Counted from the first letter of the stretch, positions 10,190 to 21,330 are shown. The stretch: DNA of 64,000 nt from Tupaia tana (GCA_026018925.1 JAKSZU010000009.1:37738194-37802193), one strand, 5' to 3'. Numbers and translations are program-made. Notes: generated by a model not told the origin, from the sequence alone.

Positions 10190-10250
10190 TATAATGAAAT
10201 AATTATACAACTTACCGCACTATGGAAAGTTCTAGCAATTCCATGTGGTG

Positions 10251-10427
10251 AGGTACTGAAGAGATCAGCAGAGATTTTATCATGGAAAGAGTTTTATATT
10301 ATGCTTAGGGTTTGGGCATTTAGTTCTGTCAGATATATTGAAGTATGGATTGAGAAAGAAAGTGGACCAAAGACAGAACCCTAAGGAAGTCACAAAGAAA
10401 ATTAAGTAGAAATATCAGACAGGTAGA
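10251..10427. other. Unique spacer
   Basis: No gene. Probably old decayed repeat, continuing at 10849-11015 after the SINEs. Confidence 0.35.
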
Positions 10428-10848
10428 GGCCGGCAGGTGGTATGGTAGATAGGGCTCTGGACTCCCACACAGCTAACCATAGTTCAAGTCCTGGACCTGG
10501 TGGCTTGCTTTCTCACTTTCTTTTTCTTTCTTTCTCCATCTCTCTCTGATTATATTAAGAAATAATAATAGGGACCAGCAGTTGGTGTAATGGCTATGTC
10601 GCTGGACTCCCATGTAGCCGATTGCGGTTCAAGTCCCGGGCCCAATGGCTTAAACTCACACCGGGCATGTGTGCGTGCATGCCCAAGATCCCGAGAGGAG
10701 AATGGAGGAGAAGCGATTGTGGCATGGCCATTCTCCCTGGGGGGTGATTTCTCGCTTTCTCTCTGTCTTTCTGTCAAGCACACGTGCCCTAGAGCAAAAA
10801 CCTCTTGAAAGAAAGAAAGAAAGAATAATAAATAAATATTAAAAAAGA
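10428..10848 (+). mobile_element. Family B SINE split by family A
   Basis: Head GGCCGGCAGGTGGTATGG at 10430; the tail resumes after 10830. GAAATATCAGACAG occurs at about 10412-10425 and 10849-10862, the outer TSD. Confidence 0.8.
10571..10825 (+). mobile_element. Family A SINE nested in a B tail
   Basis: GGGACCAGCAGTTGGTGTAA to AAAACCTCTTGAAAGAAAG. It sits in the AATAATAATA tail of the B copy and has its own (AAAG)n tail. Confidence 0.85.
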
Positions 10849-11015
10849 AATATCAGACAGATATAGAAAGAACCAGGAAAGAAGTATTCCAGACATAAAG
10901 CAAGAATTCCAAGAGGAACCTAGGGTAGTTCATCTTGTCAAAGGCTGTTATAAAGTCAAGTGTGCTAAGGACTAAAGAAGTCATTACATGAAATAATTAA
11001 GAGGTTTGGGGCTAT

Positions 11016-11201
11016 TTTTAAATTTTTTTAAGAATTATTTTATATAACTTTATTTATTTATTTGTCTATTTTAATTTGACCAGAGAGGTACAGAGCGAGA
11101 GAGAGAGACCGTGAGAAAATAAGCCGCCAGGTCCGGGACCCGAACCATGGTCAGCCATCTGGGAGTCCAGCATCCTTAACCACCACAACAAGCCCCAGCC
11201 C
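11016..11201 (-). mobile_element. Family B SINE
   Basis: TTTTTTTAAGAATTATTTTATATAAC… to CACCACAACAAGCCCCAGCCCC. Confidence 0.75.
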
Positions 11202-11279
11202 CTTGGGCTATTTTTTTAAACCATTGGCAGTGTTCTAACAGGCTCGAAGTAAAGGAGTAAGTAATTTTTATTTCCACAT

Positions 11280-11498
11280 ATAGCTTTGACCACCTGTCAG
11301 GCACTGTTCTAAGAACTTTACAAATATTTGATCATTGAATCCTCAGGGTATCCCACATATAGTAAGACCTAGTATTATCTCCTTTTTATGAGCAAGATAA
11401 TGAAGTCATGGAGACATTAAAAAACTTGCCCAAGGAAGCATAACTTGTAAATGGTGGAGCTGCATTCTAACCTGGCAATCCGGCTCTAGAAGTCATGA
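11280..11498 (-). mobile_element. MIR element
   Basis: The minus-strand MIR layout is clear: CAGGCACTGTTCTAAGAACTT, then CTTGCCCAAGGAAGCATAAC, then AATGGTGGAGCTGCATTCTA. The family A SINE at 11500 is inserted at its end. Confidence 0.8.
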
Positions 11499-11499
11499 T

Positions 11500-11769
11500 T
11501 TTTGTTTGTTTGTTTTTTGAGAGATTTTTGCTATAGGGTGCGTGCGCCCGCCAGAAAGACAGAGAGAGACAGAGAGACAGAAAGCGAGAAATCATCCCCC
11601 AGGGGGGATGGCCACGCCGCAATCCCTTCTCCTCCATTCTCCTCTCGGGATCTTGGGCACACACGCACACACGCCTGGCAAGAGTTTTAAGCCACTGGGT
11701 CTGGGACTCGAACCACGGTTGACTACATGGGAGTCCAGCGTCATAGCCATTACGCTAACTGCTGGTCCC
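11500..11769 (-). mobile_element. Family A SINE, well preserved
   Basis: GAGAGATTTTTGCTATAGGG… to GCTAACTGCTGGTCCC, with (TTTG)n at its 3' side. Confidence 0.85.
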
Positions 11770-11827
11770 ACTTTCTATTCCTTCTGCCTGGTATGCTTTT
11801 CCTCCAAATATTTGCATGGTATCCTTT

Positions 11828-12082
11828 TTTTTAGATTTCTGCCATAGGGCATGAGCGCTCACTGGAGAGGGACAGAGAGAGGCAGAGAGAGACACGGTGA
11901 GAGAGAAAGTGAGAAATTACCCCTGAAATGGGATGGAAACACCACAATCCCTTCTTCAGTCTCCTCTTGAGATTTTGCATGCACACCCGCCAACTGTGAT
12001 TTGCAAGCCACCGGGTCTGGAATGTGAATCACAGTTTATCTGTGGGGGTCCAGCGCCTTAACAACCGTGTCACCTGCTAGCC
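11828..12082 (-). mobile_element. Family A SINE, older
   Basis: TTTTTTTTAGATTTCTGCCATAGGG to GTCACCTGCTAGCC. The body has lost most CpGs. Confidence 0.65.
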
Positions 12083-12175
12083 TTCCAAGATATAGTTTTT
12101 GAGTTTTTTTTTGCTTGAATATTATCTTTTCTATAAAGTCCAACGTCATGTCATTCATACACACACACACACAAC

Positions 12176-12385
12176 TCACATATACCTTTTCTCCATGAGT
12201 GAGAGAGACAGAGAGAGAGGCTCTCTTAACAGTTCCTTATACTATGGTCCAATTCCAACCTCAGCCAGCCTGAATTAGAGGCACACACATGCCTTGTGTT
12301 CACTGGGAAGTCTCGGGACATGAACTATGAACCCTCCCATGTGGGTCCAGATGCATTACTGCTGCTCCTCTGTGTGGCACGTCCA
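12176..12385 (-). mobile_element. Family D SINE
   Basis: CACATATACCTTTTCTCCATGAGTGAG, GA tract, CCAACCTCAGCCAGCC, then GCATTACTGCTGCTCC. Same layout as 4174-4396. A (CA)n run precedes it at 12160-12172. Confidence 0.5.
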
Positions 12386-12429
12386 CTATACTTCAAATTA
12401 AACTCTCAGCCCTTGGAGTTGTAATCTTC

Positions 12430-12680
12430 CTTCCCTAGTTTATTTTTCTCCATTGTATTTACTATTCACCACCTGAAAATCTCTATACATTTACTTATTT
12501 TGTCTTACAGAGGTCTCCATACCCCCCCCCCACTAGATATATGGTCCTTAGGGAAGATATTTCTGTTTGATTTATTCACAAATGTATGTATTCCCAACAC
12601 ACCAAAAAGTACCTGGCAGATAATAGAGGTTCAATAAAGATTTTAGAATGAATCAATGAAAGAATGAACACAAAGCCATT
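12430..12680 (+). mobile_element. L2 3' end
   Basis: The order CCCCACTAGATATATGGTCCTTAGGG…TTTGATTTATTCACAAATG…AGTACCTGGCAGATAATAG…TTCAATAAAGATTTT…GAATGAATCAATG is the typical L2 3' end. Confidence 0.75.
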
Positions 12681-12802
12681 GGGGATAAGTACTTCTTTTA
12701 CACTCTCATTCTTCTCTTTCTCTGAATGCCAGATTTCTTTGGGTATTGTATACAGAGCCTAAATGTGGTCATTTCTTCTCTACCTTATATCATCTTGTTT
12801 TA

Positions 12803-12990
12803 AAGAGTTATTTATTTAATTTTGTTTATTATTATTATTTTAAAAACTTTGCTATGGGGCACATGTGTTCACCGGAGAGAGAGAAAGAGGGGGGGGAAGT
12901 AAGAAAGCAAGCTGCCAGGTCTAGGACTCTAACCACAGTCGGCCATGTGGGAGTCCAGTGCCTTAACCACCATACCACCTGCAAGCCCCA
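12803..12990 (-). mobile_element. Family B SINE
   Basis: AAAGAGTTATTTATTTAATTTTG… to CATACCACCTGCAAGCCCC. It keeps a CTATGGGGCACATGTG stretch shared with family A. Confidence 0.75.
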
Positions 12991-13235
12991 CTTAGAGCAT
13001 TTAATTCAAATACCGTGAACTGAATGGCTCAGAATCTGATTGTCCAAACTATGACCAGCATCATACGTAAACATATAGCATCAACAATCTATTTATGTGT
13101 GTCTTTGTGTGTCTGTATGTCTGTGTGTAAGTTTTCAGAACATAAGGTTAAAGATTTCACAAATGTCTCTAGAAGTATCAGTTACATTGGCAAATTAGCC
13201 TAAGAGTAGTACACGTGAAAGAAAAAAGAAAGGTC
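12991..13235. other. Unique spacer
   Basis: No gene seen. It has a short GT-rich run (13098-13128). Confidence 0.4.
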
Positions 13236-13504
13236 ATTTTTTTTTTTTTTTGGAGAGGTTTTCGATATAGGGCGCGTGCGCTCGCCAGACAGACAGAGAC
13301 AGACAGAGAGACAGAAAGCGAGAAATCATCCCCCAGGGGGGATGGTCATGCTGCAATCCCTTTTCCTCCATTCTCCTCTCGGGATCTTGGGCACGCATGC
13401 ACACGCGCCCAGCATGAGTTTTAAGCCACCGGGTCCGGGACGCGAACCACGGTCGACTACGTGGGAGTCCAGCGACATAGCCATTACGCTAACTGCTGGT
13501 TCCC
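13236..13504 (-). mobile_element. Family A SINE, young-looking
   Basis: Many CpGs are kept (GGGCGCGTGCGCTCGCC). TSD: GAAAGGTCATTTT on the left and GAAAGGTGATTTT on the right, one mismatch. Confidence 0.85.
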
Positions 13505-13589
13505 GAGAAAGGTGATTTTGATGGCTTGTTGTTAATGAGTCAACAGTGGGATATAGTGGTTCAAAAATATCAAGTAACACTTTAGTTTT

Positions 13590-13800
13590 CTTTTTTAAAT
13601 TTGCTATAAAGGTGCATGTGTTCACCAGAGAGGGAGAGAGAAAGTGAAAAAGCACCCCTCAGAGGGGCTGACCACGCTACAATCCTTTCTCCTTCAGTCT
13701 CCTCTTAGGACTTTTGGGCATGCACATGTGTCCCGTGTGTTTTTCAGGCCGTTGGATCTGGGATTCAGCCAACTTAACCACCATGCCACCTGTCTGGCCC
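13590..13800 (-). mobile_element. Family A SINE, older
   Basis: AATTTGCTATAAAGGTGCATG to GCCACCTGTCTGGCCC. Confidence 0.65.
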
Positions 13801-13815
13801 CACTTTAATTTTCCT

Positions 13816-13869
13816 TTTAAAATATTATTTTATTTAATTTTATATATTCATTAATTTATTTTAATTTGA

Positions 13870-13911
<42 letters not shown>

Positions 13912-14015
13912 ACAGAGAGAGAAAGTGAGAAAGCAAGCCATCAGTTCTGGGACTCAAACCATTGTCGACCATATGGGAGTGTCCAGCACCTTAACTACCA
14001 CACCACCTGCCAGTC
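13816..14015 (-). mobile_element. Family B SINE with (CA)n
   Basis: AAATATTATTTTATTTAATTTTATATATTC, then a (CA)18-type run at 13873-13908, then the head complement ending CACCTGCCAGTC. Confidence 0.8.
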
Positions 14016-14029
14016 TGCAATTTAGCTTT

Positions 14030-14057
14030 ACTTATTTATTTTAATTTGACCACAGAG

Positions 14058-14125
<68 letters not shown>

Positions 14126-14220
14126 TGAGAAAGCAAGCAAGCAACCAAGTCCAGGACTGAAACCGTGGTTGGCCGTGTCGGAGTCCAATGTCCTTAACCA
14201 CCACACCACCTGCCGGCCCC
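14030..14220 (-). mobile_element. Family B SINE with (GA)n
   Basis: TTTATTTATTTTAATTTGACC, a (GA)n run of about 60 bp at 14063-14122, then the head ending CACCTGCCGGCCCC. Confidence 0.8.
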
Positions 14221-14234
14221 ACCCACCTGAGTTT

Positions 14235-14670
14235 GTATAGGGGACTTTTGCCTTTACTTCAGCTGCTCAGCAAATGAAGCCCCTTCCCACTTTTGTGAAA
14301 ATCCCATTTGAGTCTTATTGGGAGGCAGAGCTTGTCTCTGTTACAGACAAAGAAAATTCCTTATAAAACTAGAGCAAAAATACATGACCTGGGTTTGGCT
14401 AGTTAGATACACTCACTAATATGGAATCTAGCATTAGGAAAACCAAGAGGCAGAGAAAGTATAGAATTCTCTGGCGATAGCAGCAGCAATGATGGCAACA
14501 GTCAGCCAGTTTCCAGAGGCAGCAATGGCAGTGGTGCCAATCTAGTATTTGGTGGTTGGCAATGATGGCCTCATCAGATTCGTTTTGAGATAGCCTCTTT
14601 GGTTCCTGCAGTTTTTCCTGAGCCTGGTTTTTTAGACATCCTGGCTATCACTTGAGTTAAAAGACTTAAT
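14235..14670. other. Probable ancient repeat, unnamed
   Basis: No SINE and no gene. Several phrases (GGCAGCAATGGCAGTGG, TGGCCTCATCAGATTCG, CTCTTTGGTTCCTGCAG) look like an old dispersed repeat, but I cannot name it. Confidence 0.35.
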
Positions 14671-14679
14671 TTTCTTATA

Positions 14680-14850
14680 AAGTATTATTTAATGTTATGT
14701 TATTATTATTTACTTTTTAATTGGACCAGAGAGAGAGAGAGAACGAGAAAGGAAAAGTGAGAAAGCAAGCCGCCAGGTCTGGGACTGGAATTGCAGTTCA
14801 TTATGTGGGATATCAGTATCTTAATCACTACCACACCCCCTGCCAGCCCC
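14680..14850 (-). mobile_element. Family B SINE
   Basis: AAAGTATTATTTAATGTTATG… to CACACCCCCTGCCAGCCCC. Confidence 0.75.
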
Positions 14851-14865
14851 AAGTTAACAGACTCT

Positions 14866-15219
14866 TTTTTTTTTTTTTTTCTAATTTAAGAATAATTGGT
14901 TTTGGTATAGAGTACATGTGCTAGGGGGAGAGACAGAGAGACAGAAAGTGAGAAATCACCCCCCCGAGAGGAGATGGCCACGCTGCAATCCCTTCTCCTC
15001 CATTCTCCTCTCAGGATCTTGGGCACGTACGCACATGCACCCAGTGTGAGTTTAAGCCACCGGGTCCAGGACTTGAACCGTGGTCGACTACATGGGAGTT
15101 CAGCAACATAGCCATTATACTAACTGCTGGTTCCCCCAGCGTTAGTTTTAACCTGCCATTCTGGGCCTTGAACCACAGTTGACTACGTGGGAGTCCAACG
15201 ACGTAACCATTATGCCACA
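14866..15219 (-). mobile_element. Family A SINE pair or partial duplication
   Basis: A full minus copy ends at 15136 (CTAACTGCTGGTTCCC). An extra 5' head follows (TTAGTTTTAACCTGCC… to CATTATGCCA). ACAGACT(C)TTTTT on the left and ACAGACTTTTTG on the right look like one outer TSD, so this is either nesting or a tandem head. Confidence 0.65.
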
Positions 15220-15235
15220 GACTTTTTGTTTCTTA

Positions 15236-15688
15236 ATAATTTTTTAAATTTAACTTTATTTATTTATTTATTTATTTAATTTATTTATTTTTAATTTGAC
15301 CAGACCAGAGAAGGACAAAGTGGGGTGGGGGGAGGAGCAAGAAAGCAAACCATGGGACCAGCAGTTGGCATAATGGCTATGTCACTGGACTCTCATGTAG
15401 TCAACTGTGGTTTGGGTCCCAGACCCAGTGGCTTAAACTCACGCTGGACGCGTGTGCGTGCGTACCCAAGATCCTGAGAGGAGAATGGAGGAGAAGGGAT
15501 TGTGGCGTGGCCATCCCCCCCCCCTTCTGTCTCTCTGTCTCTCTCTGTCTTTCTGACAAGCGCACGTGCCCTATAGCAGAAATCTCTCCAAAAAAAAAAA
15601 GAGGCAAGCAAGCCGTAGTTCTGGGACTCAAACTGTGGTTGTCCATGTAGGAGTCCAGCGCTCTTAACCAACATGCCACCCTCTCGTC
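15236..15688 (-). mobile_element. Family B SINE split by family A
   Basis: 3' half at 15236-15352 with a (TTTA)n tail, 5' half at 15601-15688 (CAAGCCGTAGTTCTGGGAC…). GCAAGAAAGCAAACC and GGCAAGCAAGCC mark the junctions. Confidence 0.8.
15354..15600 (+). mobile_element. Family A SINE nested in B
   Basis: GGGACCAGCAGTTGGCATAA to CTCTCCAAAAAAAAAAA. Inserted opposite to the host B copy. The stretch after CCCCCCCC is shorter than usual, an internal deletion. Confidence 0.85.
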
Positions 15689-15699
15689 CCTATATCACA

Positions 15700-16530
15700 G
15701 ACTTTTAACAAATTCCTCCCATACTTAAAGTGACTAGAATTTGTCACATTTCAACTAAGAACACTGTTCCTACTGGTATCAATAGAAATAGCCAGTATAA
15801 GGGAGATAGTTACCCTGAGTCTTGCTGTAGTTTGGGGCACTATATATTAACTGACATCCTAGATTGAAACCAAGAATATTCCAGATTTGTGAAGGAATTT
15901 ATATCATGTCACGTGATGTATGATTGAAGAAATGTGTTTATGTAAGCCTATGGAACAGCAGTCTCAGGGAACCATAACTATCTTCAAATAATTCTATGGA
16001 TGTAGTGAATTTATTACTATTACTTGGTCTAGCACGAGAGGGCAGCACTAGCTCAAGTAGACAGAAGTTACAGGAAAACAGATTTCTATATGGCATAGAG
16101 ACGAGCTTACTAAAGATTAAAACTAAACAATGGAACAGAACTAGAACGCTGAGATAAACTGCCTTGAACTGAGGCACGTAACACTAGAAATACTAGATTA
16201 CTGACTATTTTAATGGGTTAGATTCAGTGATCCCTGACGTGTATTGTATGAAAGTGATATGATATGATATTGTATGAAAAACAAATACCTGATGACTTCT
16301 CTGGCCAGTTATTTCAGTCTCACGATTTAGAGACCTCTGTTTTTCAGGTTCTTAAAATAGGAATTAGGCATGATAGTAAAGGAACAAAAAGGTAATCATT
16401 GCCACATAGAGGGATGATAGCAATGTGAAAGATTTTATGTACCTAGAATAGAGATTAAGCACTATGATATTTCAGTAAAAAATTATGCAGTAATTTACAT
16501 AATACATAACTATCATTTTTAGGCAGTTTT
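15700..16530. other. SINE-free block, mostly unidentified
   Basis: About 830 bp with no SINE. The part at 16030-16190 (AGTTACAGGAAAACAGATTTC… AACTGCCTTGAACTGAGGC) resembles an old mammalian LINE or DNA-repeat relic. No exon is evident. Confidence 0.4.
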
Positions 16531-16545
16531 TTCTTTTTTCTTTCT

Positions 16546-16806
16546 TTTTTTTTTGGAGAGGTTTTTCCTTTAGGGTACGTACGCTCACCAGAAAGACAGA
16601 GAAAGACAGAGAGACTGAAAGCAACAAATCACCCTCCAGGAGGGATGGCCTTGCCACAATCCCTTCTCCTCCATTCTCCTCTCAGGACCTTGGGCATGCA
16701 CGCACATGCGCCCAGTATGAGTTTAAGCCCCCAGGTTCGGGCTCGAACTGTGGTCTGCTACATGGGAGTTCAGCGACATAGCCATTACACCAACTGCTGG
16801 GCCCTG
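16546..16806 (-). mobile_element. Family A SINE
   Basis: TTTTTTTTGGAGAGGTTTTTCC to CAACTGCTGGGCCC. GCAGTT(T/A)TTTC on both sides is the likely TSD. Confidence 0.8.
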
Positions 16807-16859
16807 CAGTTATTTCTGACAGATGATAATAACAAATATCTGTGATTTAAAGGTAAAGG

Positions 16860-16870
16860 TTTTTTTGGAG

Positions 16871-16905
<35 letters not shown>

Positions 16906-17142
16906 CATAGGACGTGTGCGCTCATCAGACAGAGAGAGACAGAGAGACAGAAAGCGAGAAATCACCCACCGGGGGGATGGCCATACCGCAATCCCTTCTC
17001 CTCCATTCTCCTCTCAGGATCTTGGGCGGACACGCACGCACACGCACCCGGCGTGAGTTTTAATCCACCGGGTCCAGGACGCGAACCACGGTCGACTACA
17101 TGGGAGTCCAGCGACATAGCCATTATGCTAACTGCTGGTCCT
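16860..17142 (-). mobile_element. Family A SINE with long poly(A)
   Basis: A T run of about 25 bp at 16876-16902 lies between GGAGAGG and GCCATAGG. TSD AAGGTAAAGGTTTT / AAGGTAAAGTTCTT. Confidence 0.85.
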
Positions 17143-17189
17143 CAAGGTAAAGTTCTTTAGGGAAAGAGTTCAATGCATTAATTTCCCTC

Positions 17190-17460
17190 ATATATTTATA
17201 TGTGTCACTTAATAACGGGAATATATTCTGAGAAATGAGTCATTAGGCAATTTTTGTCATTGTATAAACATCACAAAGTGCATATACACAAACAGAGATG
17301 ATATAGCCCACTGCACATCTAGGCTATGTGATATAGCCTATTGCTTTTAGGCTATAAATCTATATAGCATGTTACTGTACTGATTCTTTAAGCAATTGTC
17401 ACACAATTGTAAATACTCATGTATCTAAACATAAAAAAGGTACAATATAATATAATATAA
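17190..17460. repeat. Ancient dispersed repeat, name uncertain
   Basis: CACTTAATAACGGGAATATATTCTGAGAAATG…TAGGCAATTTTTGTC…GATATAGCCCA…TGTTACTGTACTG matches a repeat I recall from many placental genomes. I do not trust my memory of its family name. Confidence 0.55.
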
Positions 17461-17466
17461 AAGATA

Positions 17467-17655
17467 GGAGCCAGCAGGCGGCATGGTGGTTAAGGTGCTG
17501 GACTCTCACGTGGCCGACTGCAGTTCAATTCCCAGACCTGCCAGCTTGCCTTCTCACTTTTTCTCTCTCTCTGTCTCTTTCTGGTGAATGCGCATGTCCT
17601 ATAGCAAATTAAAAACAAAAAGATGATAATAATAATTAAATTAAATTTTAAAAAA
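17467..17655 (+). mobile_element. Family B SINE
   Basis: GGAGCCAGCAGGCGGCATGG, CTCTCTGTCTCTTTCTGGTG, CCTATAGCAAATT, AT-rich tail. Confidence 0.75.
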
Positions 17656-17832
17656 GAAAGAAATAGGGCAAACATTTAATTCCCCCATTTAATGCTCCTA
17701 GCTTTTTTCTGTTCTAATTTCTTACTTTTTTGGACATCCCTCTGAAGGCACAAGTGGTGTAGAAATTTAAACTTAGGTGAATAATAAATCAAAACATCAT
17801 CTTATATATCATACATATAAAATTTTTGTTCT

Positions 17833-18074
17833 TGTTAGATTTTTGCCATAGGGTGTGTGTGCTCACTGGTGAGAAACAGAGAGAGGGGGAAAGTGAGAAA
17901 ACAACCCTGGGAAGATGACCACGACGCAATCCCTTCTCCTCTATTCTCTTTTTGGGATTTTGGCCACAGACACACACATGTCCAGCATGATTTACAAGCT
18001 GCCAGTTTGGGCCTTGAAACAGTCAGCTGTGTGGGAATTCAGTTCCCTAACCAGCATATCACCTGCTGGCCTCC
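17833..18074 (-). mobile_element. Family A SINE, older
   Basis: TTAGATTTTTGCCATAGGGTG to ATCACCTGCTGGCCTCC. Confidence 0.7.
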
Positions 18075-18198
18075 CATATATATAATTTTGTATTTCAATT
18101 AAATAAATAAAAAAATTTAAAGCCATCAAGAGAAATGAACTAATCTATGCAGATGTTGTAAATATATACAAGTAGAAGTTAGAAAAAACAAGAACTCA

Positions 18199-18375
18199 GG
18201 CTGGCAGTGGCGTAGTGGTTAAAGGTGCTGGATTCCCACTGACAGCTGTTCAAGTTACAGACCTGGTGGCTTGCTTTCTCACTTTCTCTCTTTCTCTCTC
18301 CCTCTCTGGTCAAATTGAAACAAACAAATGAATGAATAAATAATGTTAAATAAAATAATTCTTTAAAAAAAAAAA
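18199..18375 (+). mobile_element. Family B SINE
   Basis: AGGCTGGCAGTGGCGTAGTGG to AATAATTCTTTAAAAAAAAA. AAAAACAAGAACTC repeats on both sides as TSD. Confidence 0.8.
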
Positions 18376-18765
18376 CAAGAACTCTACCTTTGTGACTGTG
18401 CTAATTTTCCCACATATTTGAATTGCATATGTTGCATATGAAACAGAGCAGAGGAAATTTGTGTGTGTGTGTGTGTGTGGGGGGGTTTGATTTAACTAAA
18501 TTCTACTTGTCATTTTTAAGTATCAATTGCATTTTTTGAAATTGCCTTTGAGAATATGGGGTATCTCAAATTTTGAATTCGAAATGCTAAATGTGGCAAG
18601 AATATTTTTGACACTAAGTACAAAATAAGAGGATTCTTTCATTCATTCAATAAACGGATATTGGCTACTTATTCCATGTATTGATCAACCTTGTATGTTT
18701 CTAGGTTCTATAGTGCTAAGACACAATAACGAAAGATAAGTACGAAATCATAAAATGACAATGAG
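18376..18765. other. Unique spacer with L2-like end
   Basis: A (GT)10 then G run lies at 18460-18487. CATTCATTCAATAAACGG at 18642 onward resembles an old minus-strand L2/MIR 3' end. No gene seen. Confidence 0.4.
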
Positions 18766-19028
18766 GGACCAGCAGATGGAGTAATGGTTACATCACCAGA
18801 CTCCCACATGATCGACTGTGGTTCAAGTCCCATACCTGGCGCCTTAAAACTCACACTGGGTGCTTGTGCATGCATGCCCAAGATCCTAAAAGGAGAATGT
18901 AGGAGAAGGGTTTGCAGCATGGCTATTCCCCTAGGGACTGGTTTCTTGCTTTCTGTCTCTCTGTTTTTTTCTGTGTCTTTGGTTGAGCGCAAGCACCCTA
19001 TAGCAAAAACCTCTTAAATAAAAAAAAG
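18766..19028 (+). mobile_element. Family A SINE
   Basis: GGGACCAGCAGATGGAGTAA to AAAACCTCTTAAATAAAAAAA. TSD AATGACAATGA / AAGACAATGAA. Confidence 0.8.
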
Positions 19029-19254
19029 ACAATGAATTGTGAAAAGTGATATAATGAATTAATGTACAATGTGCTATAAAATTACAAAGGATGTAACAGT
19101 GAAAGTATAGAAGAAAAAAGTATAGAGAAACAATTACAAACATATATGCACCTCACAACAAAGGCTCAAAATACATGAAATAAAAACTGACTGAATTGAA
19201 GCAAGAAACAGAAAATTCAACACTGTCAATACCACAATGTCAATACCACACTGT
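19029..19254. other. Unique AT-rich spacer
   Basis: No gene or repeat recognised. CAATGTCAATACCACA is tandemly duplicated at about 19222-19248. Confidence 0.4.
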
Positions 19255-19510
19255 CTTTTTTTTAGAGAATTTTTTTTTTTGCTATAGGGCATGTGCATTT
19301 GCTGGAAAGACAAAGAGAGACAGAGAGACAGAAAGTGAGAAATTATCCCACATGGGGGATGGCCATACCACAATCCCTTCTTCTCCATTCTGCTCTCAGA
19401 ATCTTGGGCACGTGCTTGGCATGAATTTTAAGCCTTCAGGTCTAGGACTCGAACCATGGTCAACTACATGGGAGTCCAGTGACATAACCACTATGCCATC
19501 TGCTGGTCCC
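19255..19510 (-). mobile_element. Family A SINE
   Basis: TTTTTTTTAGAGAATTTTTTTTTTTGC to GCCATCTGCTGGTCCC. Confidence 0.75.
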
Positions 19511-19695
19511 CAATACTACAGTTTCAACAATGAATATAAGGTACACTTTAAATGGGTGAGTTGTATGATGTGTGATTTATATATATCAATGTATCTGTTT
19601 TTCTTAAAAGGAACCTTGGTTTAGGAAGACTTCACAGGGCAAATGAACATCTAAAAATAACACAGCATTTCTGATTTGATAAAGAAACAATACTA

Positions 19696-19985
19696 GGGGG
19701 AACCAGCAGTTAGCGTAATGGCTATGTCGCTGGACTCCCACGTAGTCGACCACAGTTCGCGTCCCGGACCCGGTGGCTTAAAACTCATGCCGGGAGCATG
19801 TGCGTGCGTGCCCAAGATCCCGAGAGGAGAATGGAGGAGAAGGGATTGCGGCGTGACCATCCCCCCTGGGGGGTGATTTCTCACTTTCTGTCTCTATGTC
19901 TCTCTCTGTCTGTCTGGCGAGCGCACGCACCCTATAGAGAAAACCTCTCAAAAAAAAAAAAAAAAAGAAAAAGAAAAAAAAAACA
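19696..19985 (+). mobile_element. Family A SINE, young-looking
   Basis: GGGGGAACCAGCAGTTAGCG start; tail of A and GAAAAAGAAAAAAAA. AAACAATACTAGGG on both sides is a clear TSD. Confidence 0.85.
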
Positions 19986-19989
19986 ATAC

Positions 19990-20406
19990 TAGGGTGTGGA
20001 AGTGGCGTGGAGGTAAGGTGCTGGACTCCCACATAGGTGACCACAGTTCGAGTTCTGGACCTGGCTGCCTGCTTTCTCACTTTCCCTCTCTCTCTCTGGT
20101 CAAATTAAAAAATAACGACAAGGGACCAGCAGTTGGCATAATGGCTATGTCACTGGACTCCCATGTAGCCAACCGCAGTTAGAGTCCCAGACCCATTGAC
20201 TTAAACTCACGCCAGGCATGTGTGCATGCGTGCCTAAGATACAGAGAAGAGAATGGAGGAGAAGGGATTGCGGAGTGGCCACCCCCCCTGGGGGGTGATT
20301 TCTCGCTTTCTATCTCTCTTTCTGGCTAGTGCACGCACCCTATAGCAAAACCTCTCCCCAAAAATAAATTAAAAAAATAAATAAATAATTCTTTTTAAAA
20401 AAGAAA
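19990..20406 (+). mobile_element. Family B SINE split by family A
   Basis: Head AAGTGGCGTGGAGG…; it breaks off at TCAAATTAAAAAATAACGAC, and its AAATAAATAATTCTTTTTA tail reappears at 20376. Confidence 0.75.
20122..20368 (+). mobile_element. Family A SINE nested in B tail
   Basis: GGGACCAGCAGTTGGCATAA to ACCTCTCCCCAAAAATAAA, inserted in the host tail in the same direction. Confidence 0.85.
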
Positions 20407-20652
20407 GAGATTTTTGCTATACAGTGTGTGTACTTGCCAGAGAGACAGAGAGAGAGAGAGACGGAAAGCTAGAAATCATCCCCCAGGGAGGATGGCCACA
20501 CTGCAGTTCCTTCTCTTCCATTTTCCTCTCGGGATTTTGGGCACGCACCCACACGTGCCCAGCGTGAGTTTTAAGCGGCCGGGTCTGGGACTCCAACACC
20601 AATTGGCTACGTGGGAGTCCAGGGACTTAACCATTACACCATCTGCTGGTCA
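20406..20652 (-). mobile_element. Family A SINE
   Basis: GAGATTTTTGCTATACAGTG to ACCATCTGCTGGTCA. Abuts the previous SINE tail. Confidence 0.8.
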
Positions 20653-20817
20653 CGATATTTTTATTTTTTAATTGTCAAACATACCTAAATATTTTTAAGA
20701 TTTAGAAAACTTAGTTAAGAAGTTTCACTTTAAGGTGATATTTTTGATAGCATTTTGAACTACCTTACCCTTGAATAAATGAGAGGTGAAAAGAAATGCA
20801 TCAAAAACATGAAATTT
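20653..20817. other. Unique spacer
   Basis: AT-rich, nothing recognised. Confidence 0.4.
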
Positions 20818-20936
20818 GGGCTGACAGGTGGCATTAGTGGACAAAGGCACTGGATTCCCACATGACCAACCATGGTTCATGTCCCGGACCTGGTAGCTTG
20901 CTTTCTCACTTTCCCTTTCTCTGTCTCTGTTTGGTC

Positions 20937-21003
<67 letters not shown>

Positions 21004-21050
21004 AATACTACCAATGACTAATGAAATTAGATAAATAAATAATTCTTCCA
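20818..21050 (+). mobile_element. Family B SINE with (GAAA)n tail
   Basis: GGGCTGACAGGTGGCATTAG head; poly(A) then (GAAA)10 at 20964-21004; then AATAAATAATTC. TSD AAAACATGAAATT / AAAACATGAAACT. Confidence 0.8.
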
Positions 21051-21150
21051 AAAAGAAAACAAAACATGAAACTGGGCAAGTCATCACGTAAGCTTGCTCC
21101 TTTTCCTATCTTTTGTATATTATCCCGTAATATTAAAATATGCATTTCTG

Positions 21151-21330
21151 GGGACCAGTAGGTGGTGTAGTGGATAAGGCACTGGACACTCCCATATGGC
21201 CGAGCACTGTTCGAGTCCTGGACCTGGTGGCTTGCTTTCTCACTTTCTCTCTCTCTCTCTGTGTCTCTCTCTGTTCAAAATAAAACAAATGAATGAATAA
21301 ATAAAATTAAATAAATGATTATTAAAAAAA
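21151..21330 (+). mobile_element. Family B SINE
   Basis: GGGACCAGTAGGTGGTGTAG to ATAAATGATTATTAAAAAAA. ATGCATTTCT on both sides is the TSD. Confidence 0.8.

Larger units (their letters stand above)
9310..10250. repeat. Ancient mammalian repeat, split by SINEs
   Basis: CCTCAACCTTTTTGGTACCAGGGATCAG…GACAATTTTTCCACAGAC matches a repeat I recall as common across placental mammals, though not its family name. It resumes at about 10193 (AATGAAATAATTATACAACTTA). TAATGAAATAATTA on both sides of the SINE cluster is the TSD. Confidence 0.6.
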